From the NCBI GenBank assembly GCA_964438705.1, contig CAYTKQ010000002.1:62001-126000 (forward strand): a stretch of DNA of 64,000 nucleotides, written 5' to 3'. The position numbers and the translations under genes are program-made. The stretch is from Christensenella sp964438705 (GTDB taxonomy: Bacteria; Bacillota; Clostridia; Christensenellales; Christensenellaceae). Below the pieces are notes generated by a model. That model was given only the letters and a program-made list of their open reading frames with translations, was not told where the DNA came from and made no database searches. This document shows positions 24,253 through 32,851 of this stretch, piece by piece. Numbering within the stretch: the first letter of the stretch is position 1; the number at the start of each line of letters is the position of its first letter.

Positions 24253-25224
24253 ATGAAACAAGATAAAAAAACATTGTTGAAAATCTATCGCGATATGCTC
24301 GCAATCCGCAAATTCGAGTATGCTGCCCGCGAGCTCTATGCAAATGGATTGCTTCTGGGCGGCGCGCATCTGTACGCGGGCGAAGAAGCGATCGCGACGG
24401 GGGTATGCAGCGTTCTCAATGACGACGACTTTATTACGAGCACGCACAGAGGCCACGGACACCTGATCGCCAAGGGCGGTGACTTGAAACGGATGATGGC
24501 GGAGCTCGCGGGCAAGGCCACGGGCTACTGCAAGGGAAAAGGCGGTTCCATGCATATTTGTGATATGGATCTCGGTATCCTCGGCTCCAACGGTATCGTT
24601 GGCGCAGGCCTGCCAATCGCAGTCGGCGCGGGTTATGCCTGCAAATCCTTTGGAAAAGGACAGGTCAGCGTCTGCTTCTTTGGGGACGGCGCATCCAACC
24701 GCGGAACATTTCATGAGAGCATCACGCTGGCGGCGGCCTATAATCTGCCTGTGATTTATGTTCTGGAAAACAATTTCTACGGAATATCCGGCAGCCAGAG
24801 GCAGCTTACCCGCCTGACCGATCTTTCCGATCGTGCAAAAGCGTATGGCATCCCCGGAGAAACGGCGGACGGAAACGATGTCACGGCAGTTCTGGAGGCG
24901 ACGAAAAGGGCGGTTGACCGCGCCAGAAAAGGCGAAGGCCCCACGCTGCTGGAGTTCAAAACATGGCGGCATTTCGGTCATTTTGAAGGCGACCCGGATG
25001 AAAGACAGTTTATTTACCGGGATGAAAAGGAGCATTGGGAATGGCTGGAAAAAGACCCGATACCGCGGTATAAGACGCTGCTCGTAAGCGATAAGGTGGC
25101 GACGGAGCAAGAACTGGACGCGATCGAAAAGAAGGTAGACGACGAGATCGCCGAAGCGACCACATTCGCTGAAGACAGCCCGTATCCGGATATTTCTACG
25201 TTGACGGAAGATGTCTATGCATAA
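24253..25224 (+). CDS. TPP-dependent 2-oxo acid/acetoin dehydrogenase E1 alpha subunit (complex 1)
   Basis: 323 residues, the size of AcoA-type E1 alpha subunits and shorter than many PdhA proteins. The TPP motif begins with GDG at 144-146 (FFGDGASNRG) and ends at LENNFYG. The THRGHGH, GGSMHI and GIVGAGLPIA segments are conserved cofactor and tunnel regions. With the beta subunit it would decarboxylate a 2-oxo acid, or cleave an acetoin-like alpha-ketol, and pass the acyl/hydroxyalkyl unit to lipoyl-E2. The start follows AGGAGG. Being behind a sugar importer and kinase module, its natural substrate may be sugar-derived rather than acetoin or pyruvate. Confidence 0.88.
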   Translation: MKQDKKTLLKIYRDMLAIRKFEYAARELYANGLLLGGAHLYAGEEAIATGVCSVLNDDDFITSTHRGHGHLIAKGGDLKRMMAELAGKATGYCKGKGGSMHICDMDLGILGSNGIVGAGLPIAVGAGYACKSFGKGQVSVCFFGDGASNRGTFHESITLAAAYNLPVIYVLENNFYGISGSQRQLTRLTDLSDRAKAYGIPGETADGNDVTAVLEATKRAVDRARKGEGPTLLEFKTWRHFGHFEGDPDERQFIYRDEKEHWEWLEKDPIPRYKTLLVSDKVATEQELDAIEKKVDDEIAEATTFAEDSPYPDISTLTEDVYA

Positions 25225-25266
25225 TGTTGAAAAGCACATAAAACCCATGAATGAAGGAGAAATATG

Positions 25267-26241
25267 ATGGAAAAGATGTTATATGGCGTCGCGTTGAAAA
25301 CTGCCATGGAATATGAAATGAAGAAGGACCCGATGGTTTTTGTAGCGGGTGAGGATGTAGGGAAATACGGCGGATGCTTTGGGCAGACCAAGGGACTGTT
25401 TGAAGAATTCGGCCCCGACAGGGTGTTGGATACGCCAATCAGTGAAACGGCGATCATCGGCCTTGGCTGCGGCGCGGCCGCCGCGGGGATGCGCCCTGTT
25501 GTAGAGCTGATGTACATTGATTTTGCGGGTGTCGCCATGGATGAAATCATGAATCAGGTCGCAAAAATGCGCTATATGTTCGGCGGGAAATGCAAAATGC
25601 CCCTTGTTATTCGTGCATCCTGCGGTGCGTCGTGCAGGCTTGCGGCGCAGCATTCCCAAATGCTGGAATCCATGTTCACGCACATTCCCGGGCTCAAGGT
25701 CGTTTGTCCGGCCACGCCGGCGGATGCCAAGGGCTTGATGCAGCAGGCGATCCGCGACGATAACCCGGTTTTATATCTGGAACATAAGGCGCTTTTGAAC
25801 AGCCTAGAGGGCGAAGTGCCGGAGGGCGATTATTATGTGCCGTTTGGTAAAGCGAACATTATGCGCGAAGGCAGCGATATCACGATCATTGCGTGGAGCA
25901 TGATGGTTCATAAGGCGATGGAAGCGGCGGAAGAACTGGCAAAGCAGGGAGTAAGCGCAGAAGTGATCGACGCGCGGACGCTTGTTCCGTTCGACAAGGA
26001 GACGCTGTTCAACTCCATCAAAAAAACCCACCGCCTCGCGATCGTTCAGGAGGATACGCGCACCTCTGGATTTGCATCCGAGATCGTAACGATGGTCGCG
26101 GAAACGTGCATCGACGAGTTGGAAGAAAATGTGATCCGTGTTACGGCGCCGGACTGCCCCGTGCCTTATAGCCCGGTTCTCGAGGATGCATATGTTCCGA
26201 GCTGCGAAAGCATCGTAAAGGAAATCATGCAAATATTCTAA
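25267..26241 (+). CDS. E1 beta subunit (complex 1)
   Basis: 324 residues, transketolase-like pyrimidine-binding and C-terminal domains of E1 beta. Visible are the catalytic-Glu segment DTPISETAI, the GMRPVVELMY segment, and the C-terminal-domain VIDARTLVPFD and SPVLEDAYVPS segments. Two adjacent ATGs (25264, 25267) are available; the second is better spaced from AAGGAGA. Pairs with the 24253-25224 subunit. Related over its length to the second-complex protein at 50117-51091. Confidence 0.9.
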   Translation: MEKMLYGVALKTAMEYEMKKDPMVFVAGEDVGKYGGCFGQTKGLFEEFGPDRVLDTPISETAIIGLGCGAAAAGMRPVVELMYIDFAGVAMDEIMNQVAKMRYMFGGKCKMPLVIRASCGASCRLAAQHSQMLESMFTHIPGLKVVCPATPADAKGLMQQAIRDDNPVLYLEHKALLNSLEGEVPEGDYYVPFGKANIMREGSDITIIAWSMMVHKAMEAAEELAKQGVSAEVIDARTLVPFDKETLFNSIKKTHRLAIVQEDTRTSGFASEIVTMVAETCIDELEENVIRVTAPDCPVPYSPVLEDAYVPSCESIVKEIMQIF

Positions 26242-26271
26242 TCTGCAAGCTGCAACCATGGGAGAAAAGCA

Positions 26272-27621
26272 ATGTCTAAGAAAATAGCAATACAAAGAAT
26301 GGGTCAGACGATGAAGGAAGGTACTGTGATCAGGTGGCTCAAAAACGACAACGCCGCAGTGAAGACCGGAGACGCACTATACGAAATGGAGTATGACAAG
26401 GCCACGACGGACGTTCTGGCGCCGATCGACGGCACACTGCAGATCATCGAAGAGGCGGGCGGCACATTTCCTGTCGGTACGGTGGTTGGAATGATCTATG
26501 CGGAGGGTGAGCGGATAGAAGCGCGTCCTGCCGCCGTTTCTCCCATGAAAGGGCTGGAAACGCCGTCGCAGGCACCAGATCAAGCTGCAAAAACGCGCGA
26601 GTATAAAGCGTCCGCGTCCGTCAAACGTCTGGCAAGGCAAAAAAACATCGATTTGAGTACCGTGATTCCGGCGGACGGCATTAGAATTACTGAAAAAGAT
26701 TTGGAGATTTTTGAAGCGGGAGGCGAAGTGAAAAGCGATAGCCAAACTCCTAAAATAAACGCTTCGCCTCTTGCCAAAAAAATGGCGAGGAAAATGGGCG
26801 TAGATCTGGCGCTCGTCACGGCGTCAAGTGCAAATGGGCGCATTTCTTCGGAAGATGTCACGGCATTTGCTTCGGTGGGAAGCGCTATTCCGCAGCCCGT
26901 TGCCATACAGGCAGTACAAACCATCAAGGAAGACGACAAGCGTGTCCCGTTTAGCGGTATGCGCAAAGCGATCGCGCGCAATATGAAGGCAAGCTATTTC
27001 AGCGCTCCGGTGGTTACTTATTCCACCGATGTGGATATGACGCAGTTTTTAAAGCTGCGCCAGGATTTGAACGGCGAATACGAAGCGCAGGGCGTCAAAG
27101 TGAGCGTCAACGATCTGCTGATCAAGGCGGTGGCAAAGGCGCTTGAAAAGTCACCCGAGATCAACGTCAGCCTTGAAAATGAGGAAACGCTCGTATATCG
27201 CTCCTGTGTCAACATTGGGATGGCGGTTGCGATTGACGGCGGACTCGTGGTTCCGGTCATCCGGGACGCAAACAAAAAAACGCCGGAAGAAATTGCACGC
27301 TGCACGAAGGACCTTTCTGAAAAAGCGCGCACGGGAAGATTGTCCGGCGAAGAGATGACTGGAGGAACGTTCACGGTCTCCAATCTGGGCAGTAAGGGTG
27401 TGGATATGTTTACGCCCATCATCAGCCCGCCGGAATCCGCGATATTGGGTGTCGGGCGGGCCGTGGAAAAAGCGGTCGTGCGCAACAAAGAAATCGTCGT
27501 GAGACCCATGATGGTCATAAGCCTTACCGCAGATCACAGGGTGATCGACGGCGCGCCGGCGGCGGATTTTATGCAGACGCTCAAGGCGATCATTGAAAAA
27601 CCCGTTCTGATGTTCATATAA
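26272..27621 (+). CDS. Dihydrolipoamide acyltransferase E2 (complex 1) with two subunit-binding domains
   Basis: 449 residues. Lipoyl domain 1-78 with the lipoylation site Lys43 in EYDKAT. Then two peripheral-subunit-binding domains can be seen, about 112-146 (ASVKRLARQKNIDLS...) and 163-199 (ASPLAKKMARKMGVDLA...); E2 proteins usually have one. The catalytic domain ends with HRVIDGA (His near 422), the acyltransferase histidine motif. Transfers the acyl group from lipoamide to CoA. Start has GGGAGA just upstream. The first 20 residues are nearly the same as those of the lipoyl domain fused to E3 in the next gene, suggesting duplication. Confidence 0.9.
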   Translation: MSKKIAIQRMGQTMKEGTVIRWLKNDNAAVKTGDALYEMEYDKATTDVLAPIDGTLQIIEEAGGTFPVGTVVGMIYAEGERIEARPAAVSPMKGLETPSQAPDQAAKTREYKASASVKRLARQKNIDLSTVIPADGIRITEKDLEIFEAGGEVKSDSQTPKINASPLAKKMARKMGVDLALVTASSANGRISSEDVTAFASVGSAIPQPVAIQAVQTIKEDDKRVPFSGMRKAIARNMKASYFSAPVVTYSTDVDMTQFLKLRQDLNGEYEAQGVKVSVNDLLIKAVAKALEKSPEINVSLENEETLVYRSCVNIGMAVAIDGGLVVPVIRDANKKTPEEIARCTKDLSEKARTGRLSGEEMTGGTFTVSNLGSKGVDMFTPIISPPESAILGVGRAVEKAVVRNKEIVVRPMMVISLTADHRVIDGAPAADFMQTLKAIIEKPVLMFI

Positions 27622-27636
27622 AGGGGAGACAAAACA

Positions 27637-29334
27637 GTGAAAACAGTTACGATAAGAAGAATGGGGCAGACCATGAAGGAGGGTACCGTTGTCAAATGGT
27701 ACAAAGAGGATGGAGACTCCGTCGAAAAAGGCGACCCCATCTATGAAATGGAATACGATAAGGCTTCCGTGAAAATGGAATCCCCTGCGGCTGGAATCTT
27801 GAAAATCATTCTTGAAAGCGGTACGTTTCCTGTGGGGACCGTTGTCGCCGAGGTATATGAGAATGGCGAAAGCATAAATGATTCCTCCAAAATGCCCGAT
27901 ACAAAAGATTGCCCGGCGCAAACGGTGCCTGCCTCTGAGGCGGAGGAAGTGAATGCAGACGCTATTGTGATCGGCGGCGGGCCGGGGGGCTATGTCGCGG
28001 CAATCAAGCTCGCGATGAATGGTAAAAAAACAGTGCTGGTGGAGCGGAATCAGGTCGGCGGCACCTGCCTCAATCGGGGATGTATCCCCGCTAAGGCGCT
28101 TTTGCACAGCGCAGAGGTGTTGAACACGGTGAAAAACGCCGCGAAATGCGGTGTGTGCGTGACGGACTATAAGATCGATACCCAAGCAGTCAACGAAAGG
28201 AAAGACGGGATCGTGCGGCAGCTTGTGGGGGGCGTCGAATACCTTCTTGCCAAGCACAAGATAGAGGTCGTCCGCGGAGAAGCGTCCTTCATCGGGCCCA
28301 AAAATCTGCGCGTGGTTACAGAGGACGGAGCATCGAGAGAGCTTTCGGCGGACAACATTGTGATCGCGGCGGGGTCTGAAAGTACTGTGATCCCGATTCC
28401 TGGAAGTGATGGGAAAAATGTCGTCACCAGTACGCAGGCATTGGAATTCGATCATCTTCCCAAGGAGCTTGTGATCATTGGCGGCGGTGTGATCGGCATG
28501 GAGATCGGCAGTGTATACGCCGAATTTGGCACAAGGGTTACGGTACTTGAGGCCCTGCCAAGGATATTGCCGAATCTGGACGCTGAAATCACCGATGAAT
28601 TTGTACGGCATCTTCCGGATGGGATGGAAGTGATTACGAGCGCAAGGGTGTGCGCGATATCCGATGTCCGCACAGAAAAGAACGTGGCGTATGAACTTGA
28701 TGGCAACGAACAGAGCGTCACTGCAGACTGGGTCATGATCTGCGTAGGCAGAACGCCTGAAATTGCGGCGCTCACACTGGAAAAAGCCGGAGTTGTGCTG
28801 GAACGGAACAGAATCAAAACAAATGAAGCGCTTGAAACGAATGTCGCGGGCGTTTATGCGATCGGCGACGTAAACGGGAAGGTGCTGCTTGCCCATGCGG
28901 CTTCCGCGCAGGGAATTTATGTCGCGGAAAAGATATGCGGCAAAAAATCCGAAATCAATCTGGATCTTGTTCCGAGCTGCATCTACACGAAGCCGGAAAT
29001 TGCCTGCATAGGTAAAACAGAGGAGCAGCTCAAGGAGGACGGGATCGCGTATAAGACCGGAAAATTTCCCTTCCGTGCCAATGGAAAATCTTTGGCAATG
29101 GACGAGCCGGAGGGCTTTATCAAAATACTGACTGGAAAAGAATATGGGGAAATCCTTGGCGCGCACATCATTGGCCCGCGCGCAACGGATATCATTGCGG
29201 AGCTTGCTCTGGCGATGAACAGCGAATGTACGGTGGAAGAAATTGCGAATACGATCCATGCGCACCCCACGGTGAGCGAAGCGGTCATGGAGGCCGCTGA
29301 AGCGGCAATGGGCTGTGCCATCCATGGTGTGTAA
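27637..29334 (+). CDS. lpdA: Dihydrolipoamide dehydrogenase E3 with N-terminal lipoyl domain (complex 1)
   Basis: 565 residues, about 100 longer than plain E3. Residues 1-78 form a lipoyl domain with Lys42 in EYDKAS; a flexible linker follows, then FAD-binding IGGGPGGY, the redox disulfide CLNRGC, NAD-binding GGGVIGMEIGS, and the C-terminal HPTVSE dimer/active-site histidine. Reoxidises lipoamide using NAD. Lipoyl-E3 fusions are known from Gram-positive pyruvate and clostridial acetoin dehydrogenase systems, supporting an acetoin/pyruvate-type complex. GTG start at 27637 with AGGGGAG upstream. Last gene before the terminator at 29408. Confidence 0.93.
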   Translation: MKTVTIRRMGQTMKEGTVVKWYKEDGDSVEKGDPIYEMEYDKASVKMESPAAGILKIILESGTFPVGTVVAEVYENGESINDSSKMPDTKDCPAQTVPASEAEEVNADAIVIGGGPGGYVAAIKLAMNGKKTVLVERNQVGGTCLNRGCIPAKALLHSAEVLNTVKNAAKCGVCVTDYKIDTQAVNERKDGIVRQLVGGVEYLLAKHKIEVVRGEASFIGPKNLRVVTEDGASRELSADNIVIAAGSESTVIPIPGSDGKNVVTSTQALEFDHLPKELVIIGGGVIGMEIGSVYAEFGTRVTVLEALPRILPNLDAEITDEFVRHLPDGMEVITSARVCAISDVRTEKNVAYELDGNEQSVTADWVMICVGRTPEIAALTLEKAGVVLERNRIKTNEALETNVAGVYAIGDVNGKVLLAHAASAQGIYVAEKICGKKSEINLDLVPSCIYTKPEIACIGKTEEQLKEDGIAYKTGKFPFRANGKSLAMDEPEGFIKILTGKEYGEILGAHIIGPRATDIIAELALAMNSECTVEEIANTIHAHPTVSEAVMEAAEAAMGCAIHGV

Positions 29335-29407
29335 GCTGTCGTCCGGATGGCCGCAAAAGGCTTGTTGAATGTGCGGGAGTGAAACTCTACAAAAAGATGA
29401 TTTTGCG

Positions 29408-29448
29408 CCGTCTGGCTCTGTTTGAAATTAGAGCCAGACGGTATTTTT
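29408..29448 (+). terminator. Intrinsic terminator after complex 1
   Basis: CCGTCTGGCTCT (29408-29419) pairs perfectly with AGAGCCAGACGG (29430-29441), ten-base loop, followed by TATTTTT. Ends the importer/dehydrogenase-complex operon. Confidence 0.92.
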
Positions 29449-29646
29449 GTACAAAATTTTAGCTTGAAGCGGCCGAATTTGAGCCATCTGAATGGTCTTT
29501 ATGCAACACAAGGCGATTGCAAAAAACGGAGGTATGACATCATAGCGCAGGACTGCACATAGAATGCGGTACGCTGCTGCGGACTAAATAAAATGTGAGA
29601 CATTTTCCATGTTTTATGGAACAAATACCACTTTGATGAGAATTGA

Positions 29647-29675
29647 TTGACTTGCCCGGATAAGTGTACTACAAT
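29647..29675 (+). promoter_or_regulatory. Strong sigma-A promoter for the aldehyde oxidoreductase operon
   Basis: TTGACT (29647-29652), exactly 17 bases, TACAAT (29670-29675): five of six matches in each box. First gene starts about 160 bases downstream. Confidence 0.75.
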
Positions 29676-29837
29676 AAGCGAAACAAATGAAACAACAATC
29701 TCATGAAGCTTCAAAAATAAAGACAAGATAACCGGATAAAAATGAAACGATGACTTAAAACAGCATAATTGGATGCTTTGTTTCATATACCCTTTTATCG
29801 GCATATCAAAATTTTACATAAAGTGAGGACAAACAGG

Positions 29838-31718
29838 ATGAGCTTTGGATATCATGGAAAATTGCTGTATATCGATTTGACCGAAGGAACACACAGGGAA
29901 GAATTTCCAAACGAGCTGGATTACCGCCGCTATACGGGCGGTACGGTGATGGCTGCCGCAAAGCTTCTGCGGGAAACGCCACCCGGTATCGGCGCGTTTG
30001 ATCCAGAAAATCGGCTGATGTTTTTTCCGGGGATCGTGAGCGGCTTTGACGCGCCCGGGCTCTCCCGTTTTGTGATTTGCGGGAAATCCCCGGTGACCGA
30101 CGGAATTGGGGAAGCGCGGTGCGAAGGACCGTTTGCCCGTGCTTTGAAAAAGACCGGATACGACGGCATCGTGATAAGGGGAAACTGCGCGGAGCCTTCT
30201 GTGTTGATTATAGACGACGGAAATGCGCGGATCGAACGCGCACGAGATTTGTGGGGCTTGACAGTTGGCGCGTGCGAACAAAAAATTCGCAAAGTATATC
30301 CTGCGGCATCAACCGCGATTATCGGCCCGGCGGGTGAAAATAGAGTGCGGTTCGCCAACATCATATGCGATCGGAATCATCAGGCGTCGCGGGCCGGATT
30401 GGGCGCGGTGATGGGTGCAAAGCAGCTCAAAGCGGTGGTAATCACGGGCGGGACGTTGCCACAGGTGTTCGCGCCGGAAAAACTCGCGCAAACAAAAGAA
30501 TGGTTCGCTCGGGAAATGCAAAAGAATATTCTTTCTATGTGGCAGCACGACCGGCCGGGCTTTGGCGCATGGATACACACCCACGGGATCGACGCAGCAG
30601 TATGCGTCAACAATTACCAAACCTCGCAGTGTGATTACACGGCAGAATATACGCCGGAAAAATTTGCGCGATACTATAAAGGAGAGGCCAATTGTCCTTC
30701 CTGTCCCAATGATTGCATCAAGCGGTATGCGACAAAGGAAGACGACGCAGGTTCGGGCGGTCTGCATCAGGAGGCATTGGGCGCGCTGGGGCCGAATCTT
30801 GGAAACCGCGACCTGAAAAAGATCATTCATGCGAACGCGCTGTGCAACGAATATGGGCTTGATCCCAATTCGCTTGGCTTCACCATATCCTTTGCGCAGG
30901 AATGCGTACAAAAGGGACTTATGGAAAGCGACGGAATTGATCTGACCTTTGGCGACAGTCTTGAACTCGAAGAGATAATAGAGCGGATCGTGAAGCGGCA
31001 GGGGATAGGAGAATTACTCGCGGAGGGCGCATTCCGCGCTGCGCAGAAGCTTGGAAACGGCGCGAGGGAATGCGCGATGACAGTCAAGAAAAATGAGATG
31101 ACGCCCATTGAAGCACGCTCGCAGACAAACCTGGCGCTTGGTTTCGCGACTGCCGCCTATGGCCCCCGATATGAAATATGTGAGCATGACTGGGATTTTG
31201 ATACGGAGGTCGGCTGGGCTCATACGCTTGATTACAGCCGCACGGTTGGCATCATCGAACGCGTGCCCATGCAGCACCTCGGCAAGGATAAGGTCAAAAA
31301 CTATAAAGCGCTGAACACGCTCTGGGCTGCCGCTGAGGCATTGGGTATGTGTATCTTTTCCACCGCTCCGACGCGGGTGTACAGTTTGGAACGGATCGCG
31401 AAGCTGTATCGGGATGTGACGGGCTTTGAAACGTCATCCTACGAGGTAATGAGGCTGGGAGAACTCAAGAATCAGCTTTTCCGCATCTATAATTGCCGCG
31501 AGGGGCTTGGAGCGCGAGACGATATGCTCCCCGAACGATTTTTTACACAGGAGATCGATGCAGGGAAACTGAAGGGAAACAAGCTTGATCGCGGGGTGTT
31601 TCAGGAGGCCATCGGCCTTTATTACGAAATGATGGGGTGGGACGAAAACGGTGTACCGCGCAGCGCGACGCTGTATGATCTCGGGATCGGCTGGGCGGAC
31701 AATATGATAAGAAAATGA
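29838..31718 (+). CDS. Aldehyde:ferredoxin oxidoreductase, tungsten/molybdopterin type
   Basis: 626 residues, AOR family. N-terminal pterin-binding domain begins GYHGKLLYIDLTEG and contains SRFVICGKSPVTDG and GYDGIVIRG. The [4Fe-4S] ligands are Cys286, Cys289 and Cys293 (CPSCPNDC), with a later Cys in LGMCIFST as the fourth. Oxidises aldehydes to acids with ferredoxin, an oxygen-sensitive enzyme of anaerobes, and needs a bis-pterin tungsten or molybdenum cofactor made elsewhere. Start 29838 follows GAGGACAAACAGG; the longer in-frame start lacks a ribosome site. Heads an operon with a sugar importer and peptidase-family hydrolases, so it may detoxify or exploit an aldehyde released during breakdown of the imported compound. 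Confidence 0.92.
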   Translation: MSFGYHGKLLYIDLTEGTHREEFPNELDYRRYTGGTVMAAAKLLRETPPGIGAFDPENRLMFFPGIVSGFDAPGLSRFVICGKSPVTDGIGEARCEGPFARALKKTGYDGIVIRGNCAEPSVLIIDDGNARIERARDLWGLTVGACEQKIRKVYPAASTAIIGPAGENRVRFANIICDRNHQASRAGLGAVMGAKQLKAVVITGGTLPQVFAPEKLAQTKEWFAREMQKNILSMWQHDRPGFGAWIHTHGIDAAVCVNNYQTSQCDYTAEYTPEKFARYYKGEANCPSCPNDCIKRYATKEDDAGSGGLHQEALGALGPNLGNRDLKKIIHANALCNEYGLDPNSLGFTISFAQECVQKGLMESDGIDLTFGDSLELEEIIERIVKRQGIGELLAEGAFRAAQKLGNGARECAMTVKKNEMTPIEARSQTNLALGFATAAYGPRYEICEHDWDFDTEVGWAHTLDYSRTVGIIERVPMQHLGKDKVKNYKALNTLWAAAEALGMCIFSTAPTRVYSLERIAKLYRDVTGFETSSYEVMRLGELKNQLFRIYNCREGLGARDDMLPERFFTQEIDAGKLKGNKLDRGVFQEAIGLYYEMMGWDENGVPRSATLYDLGIGWADNMIRK

Positions 31719-31767
31719 TTTGTTCAAACGGACAAAGAACGAATAAAAAAACATGGAGGATGAAAGA

Positions 31768-32763
31768 ATGAAAAAGGTAGCACTGTTGTTGGCGGTCATT
31801 ATGCTGGTGGCGATCGGTTCTCTCGCGTGCTCGGCGCAGCCCGCCGGGATCGGCGGGAATGAATCTGCCGCGCCGGCAGAAGAAGGAACGACGCAAAGCG
31901 CAGAAGCAAAGACGGAGAAAAAGCCAGTGGTCGGCTTTTCAAACTGGAGCCGGAGCTTTGAATTCTATGTGGACATGGAAGCGGGCATCAAGGAAGTGGC
32001 AGACAAGCTTGGGATCGAGGTCATCACGCAGGATCCGAACGGAGAACTGACCGAACAGACCAAGCAGCTCGAAAACTTCATCACCCGAAAGGTGGACGGT
32101 ATCATTCTCGTTCCCATCGATTCGGAAGCGTCGGGAGATGAAATTGAGATGGTGAACAAAGCCAATATACCGATCGTTACGCTGGACATCCAGGCGACCG
32201 GAGGCGGCGAAGTGGTCTGTCATCTTGAATCCAACAACTATATGGGCGGGCAGTTGTCGGCGGATTTCATTGCCGAACAGCTCGGCGGGAAAGGCAAGGT
32301 CGCCATCATCGACAACCCCACGATCACGCCGCTCATTGCGCGCACCAAGGGCTTTACTGACAGGGTAGCGGAAAAATACCCGGATATTGAGATCGTGACG
32401 ACGCAAAGCGGAGATTCCAAGCGTGAAAAAGGGCTGGCAGTCGCGGAGAATATCCTGCAAAAGACGCCTGATCTCGATGCGTTCTACTGCACAAACGACA
32501 TCATGGGAATGGGTGCGCTGCAAGCCGTTCAGGTAAAAGGGCTCGACACGATCATCGTGGGCTTTGCGGCAGAGCAGGAAGCGCTGCTTGAAATCCAAAA
32601 GGACGGAAACTATAAGGCAAGCTTTTCTCAGGAGCCGAAAGCCATCGGAGAGACGGGGATGGAAATGATGGCAAAAATTTTGAATGGCGAAACGGTGGAG
32701 GATTTCATCGCGGTGGATGTAGGCCTTGTTACAAAGGACAATGTGGATCAGTATTTGAAATAA
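31768..32763 (+). CDS. Sugar ABC transporter solute-binding lipoprotein (cassette 3)
   Basis: 331 residues. Signal peptide with lipobox SLAC (cysteine 21), Glu/Ala-rich linker, then a ribose-class type I binding domain (QTKQLENFITRKVDGIILVP, FYCTNDIMGMGALQAV). ATG 31768 is preferred over 31753 because ATGGAGGATG positions the ribosome five to ten bases upstream and the signal peptide begins there. Lies 49 bases after the oxidoreductase gene and is separated from the ATPase gene by a strong stem-loop. The substrate may be an unusual, perhaps N-acylated or amide-linked, sugar given the M20/M28 genes downstream; that is inference. Confidence 0.9.
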   Translation: MKKVALLLAVIMLVAIGSLACSAQPAGIGGNESAAPAEEGTTQSAEAKTEKKPVVGFSNWSRSFEFYVDMEAGIKEVADKLGIEVITQDPNGELTEQTKQLENFITRKVDGIILVPIDSEASGDEIEMVNKANIPIVTLDIQATGGGEVVCHLESNNYMGGQLSADFIAEQLGGKGKVAIIDNPTITPLIARTKGFTDRVAEKYPDIEIVTTQSGDSKREKGLAVAENILQKTPDLDAFYCTNDIMGMGALQAVQVKGLDTIIVGFAAEQEALLEIQKDGNYKASFSQEPKAIGETGMEMMAKILNGETVEDFIAVDVGLVTKDNVDQYLK

Positions 32764-32771
32764 GGATCGGA

Positions 32772-32817
32772 GGCGGAAACGGACGGTGTCGGATGATCCG
32801 TCCGTTCCGATTCCGCC
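32772..32817 (+). other. Intercistronic stem-loop between solute-binding protein and ATPase genes (cassette 3)
   Basis: GGCGGAA (32772-32778) pairs with TTCCGCC (32811-32817) and ACGGACGG with CCGTCCGT inside, with a small bulge. No T tract. Same position and probable role as the hairpins at 2711 and 41995. Confidence 0.6.
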
Positions 32818-32851
32818 CTGCAGCAGACAGGATCTAAGGGGGTGAACAGAA

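Larger units (their letters stand above)
29335..29837 (+). other. Intergenic region: terminator then promoter
   Basis: About 500 bases. It contains the terminator at 29408-29448 and a strong promoter at 29647-29675. Between 29450 and 29640 there is AT-rich sequence in which I see no gene or RNA that I recognise. The leader before the oxidoreductase gene is about 160 bases. Confidence 0.6.

Noticed and set aside
27151..29325. A 724-codon open frame on the minus strand, and other long minus-strand frames (1490-2752, 40987-42303, 49165-50403, 51126-52283).
   Set aside because: They lie wholly opposite clear genes, have His/Arg-rich composition typical of antisense frames in GC-rich genes, lack ribosome sites and resemble no family.
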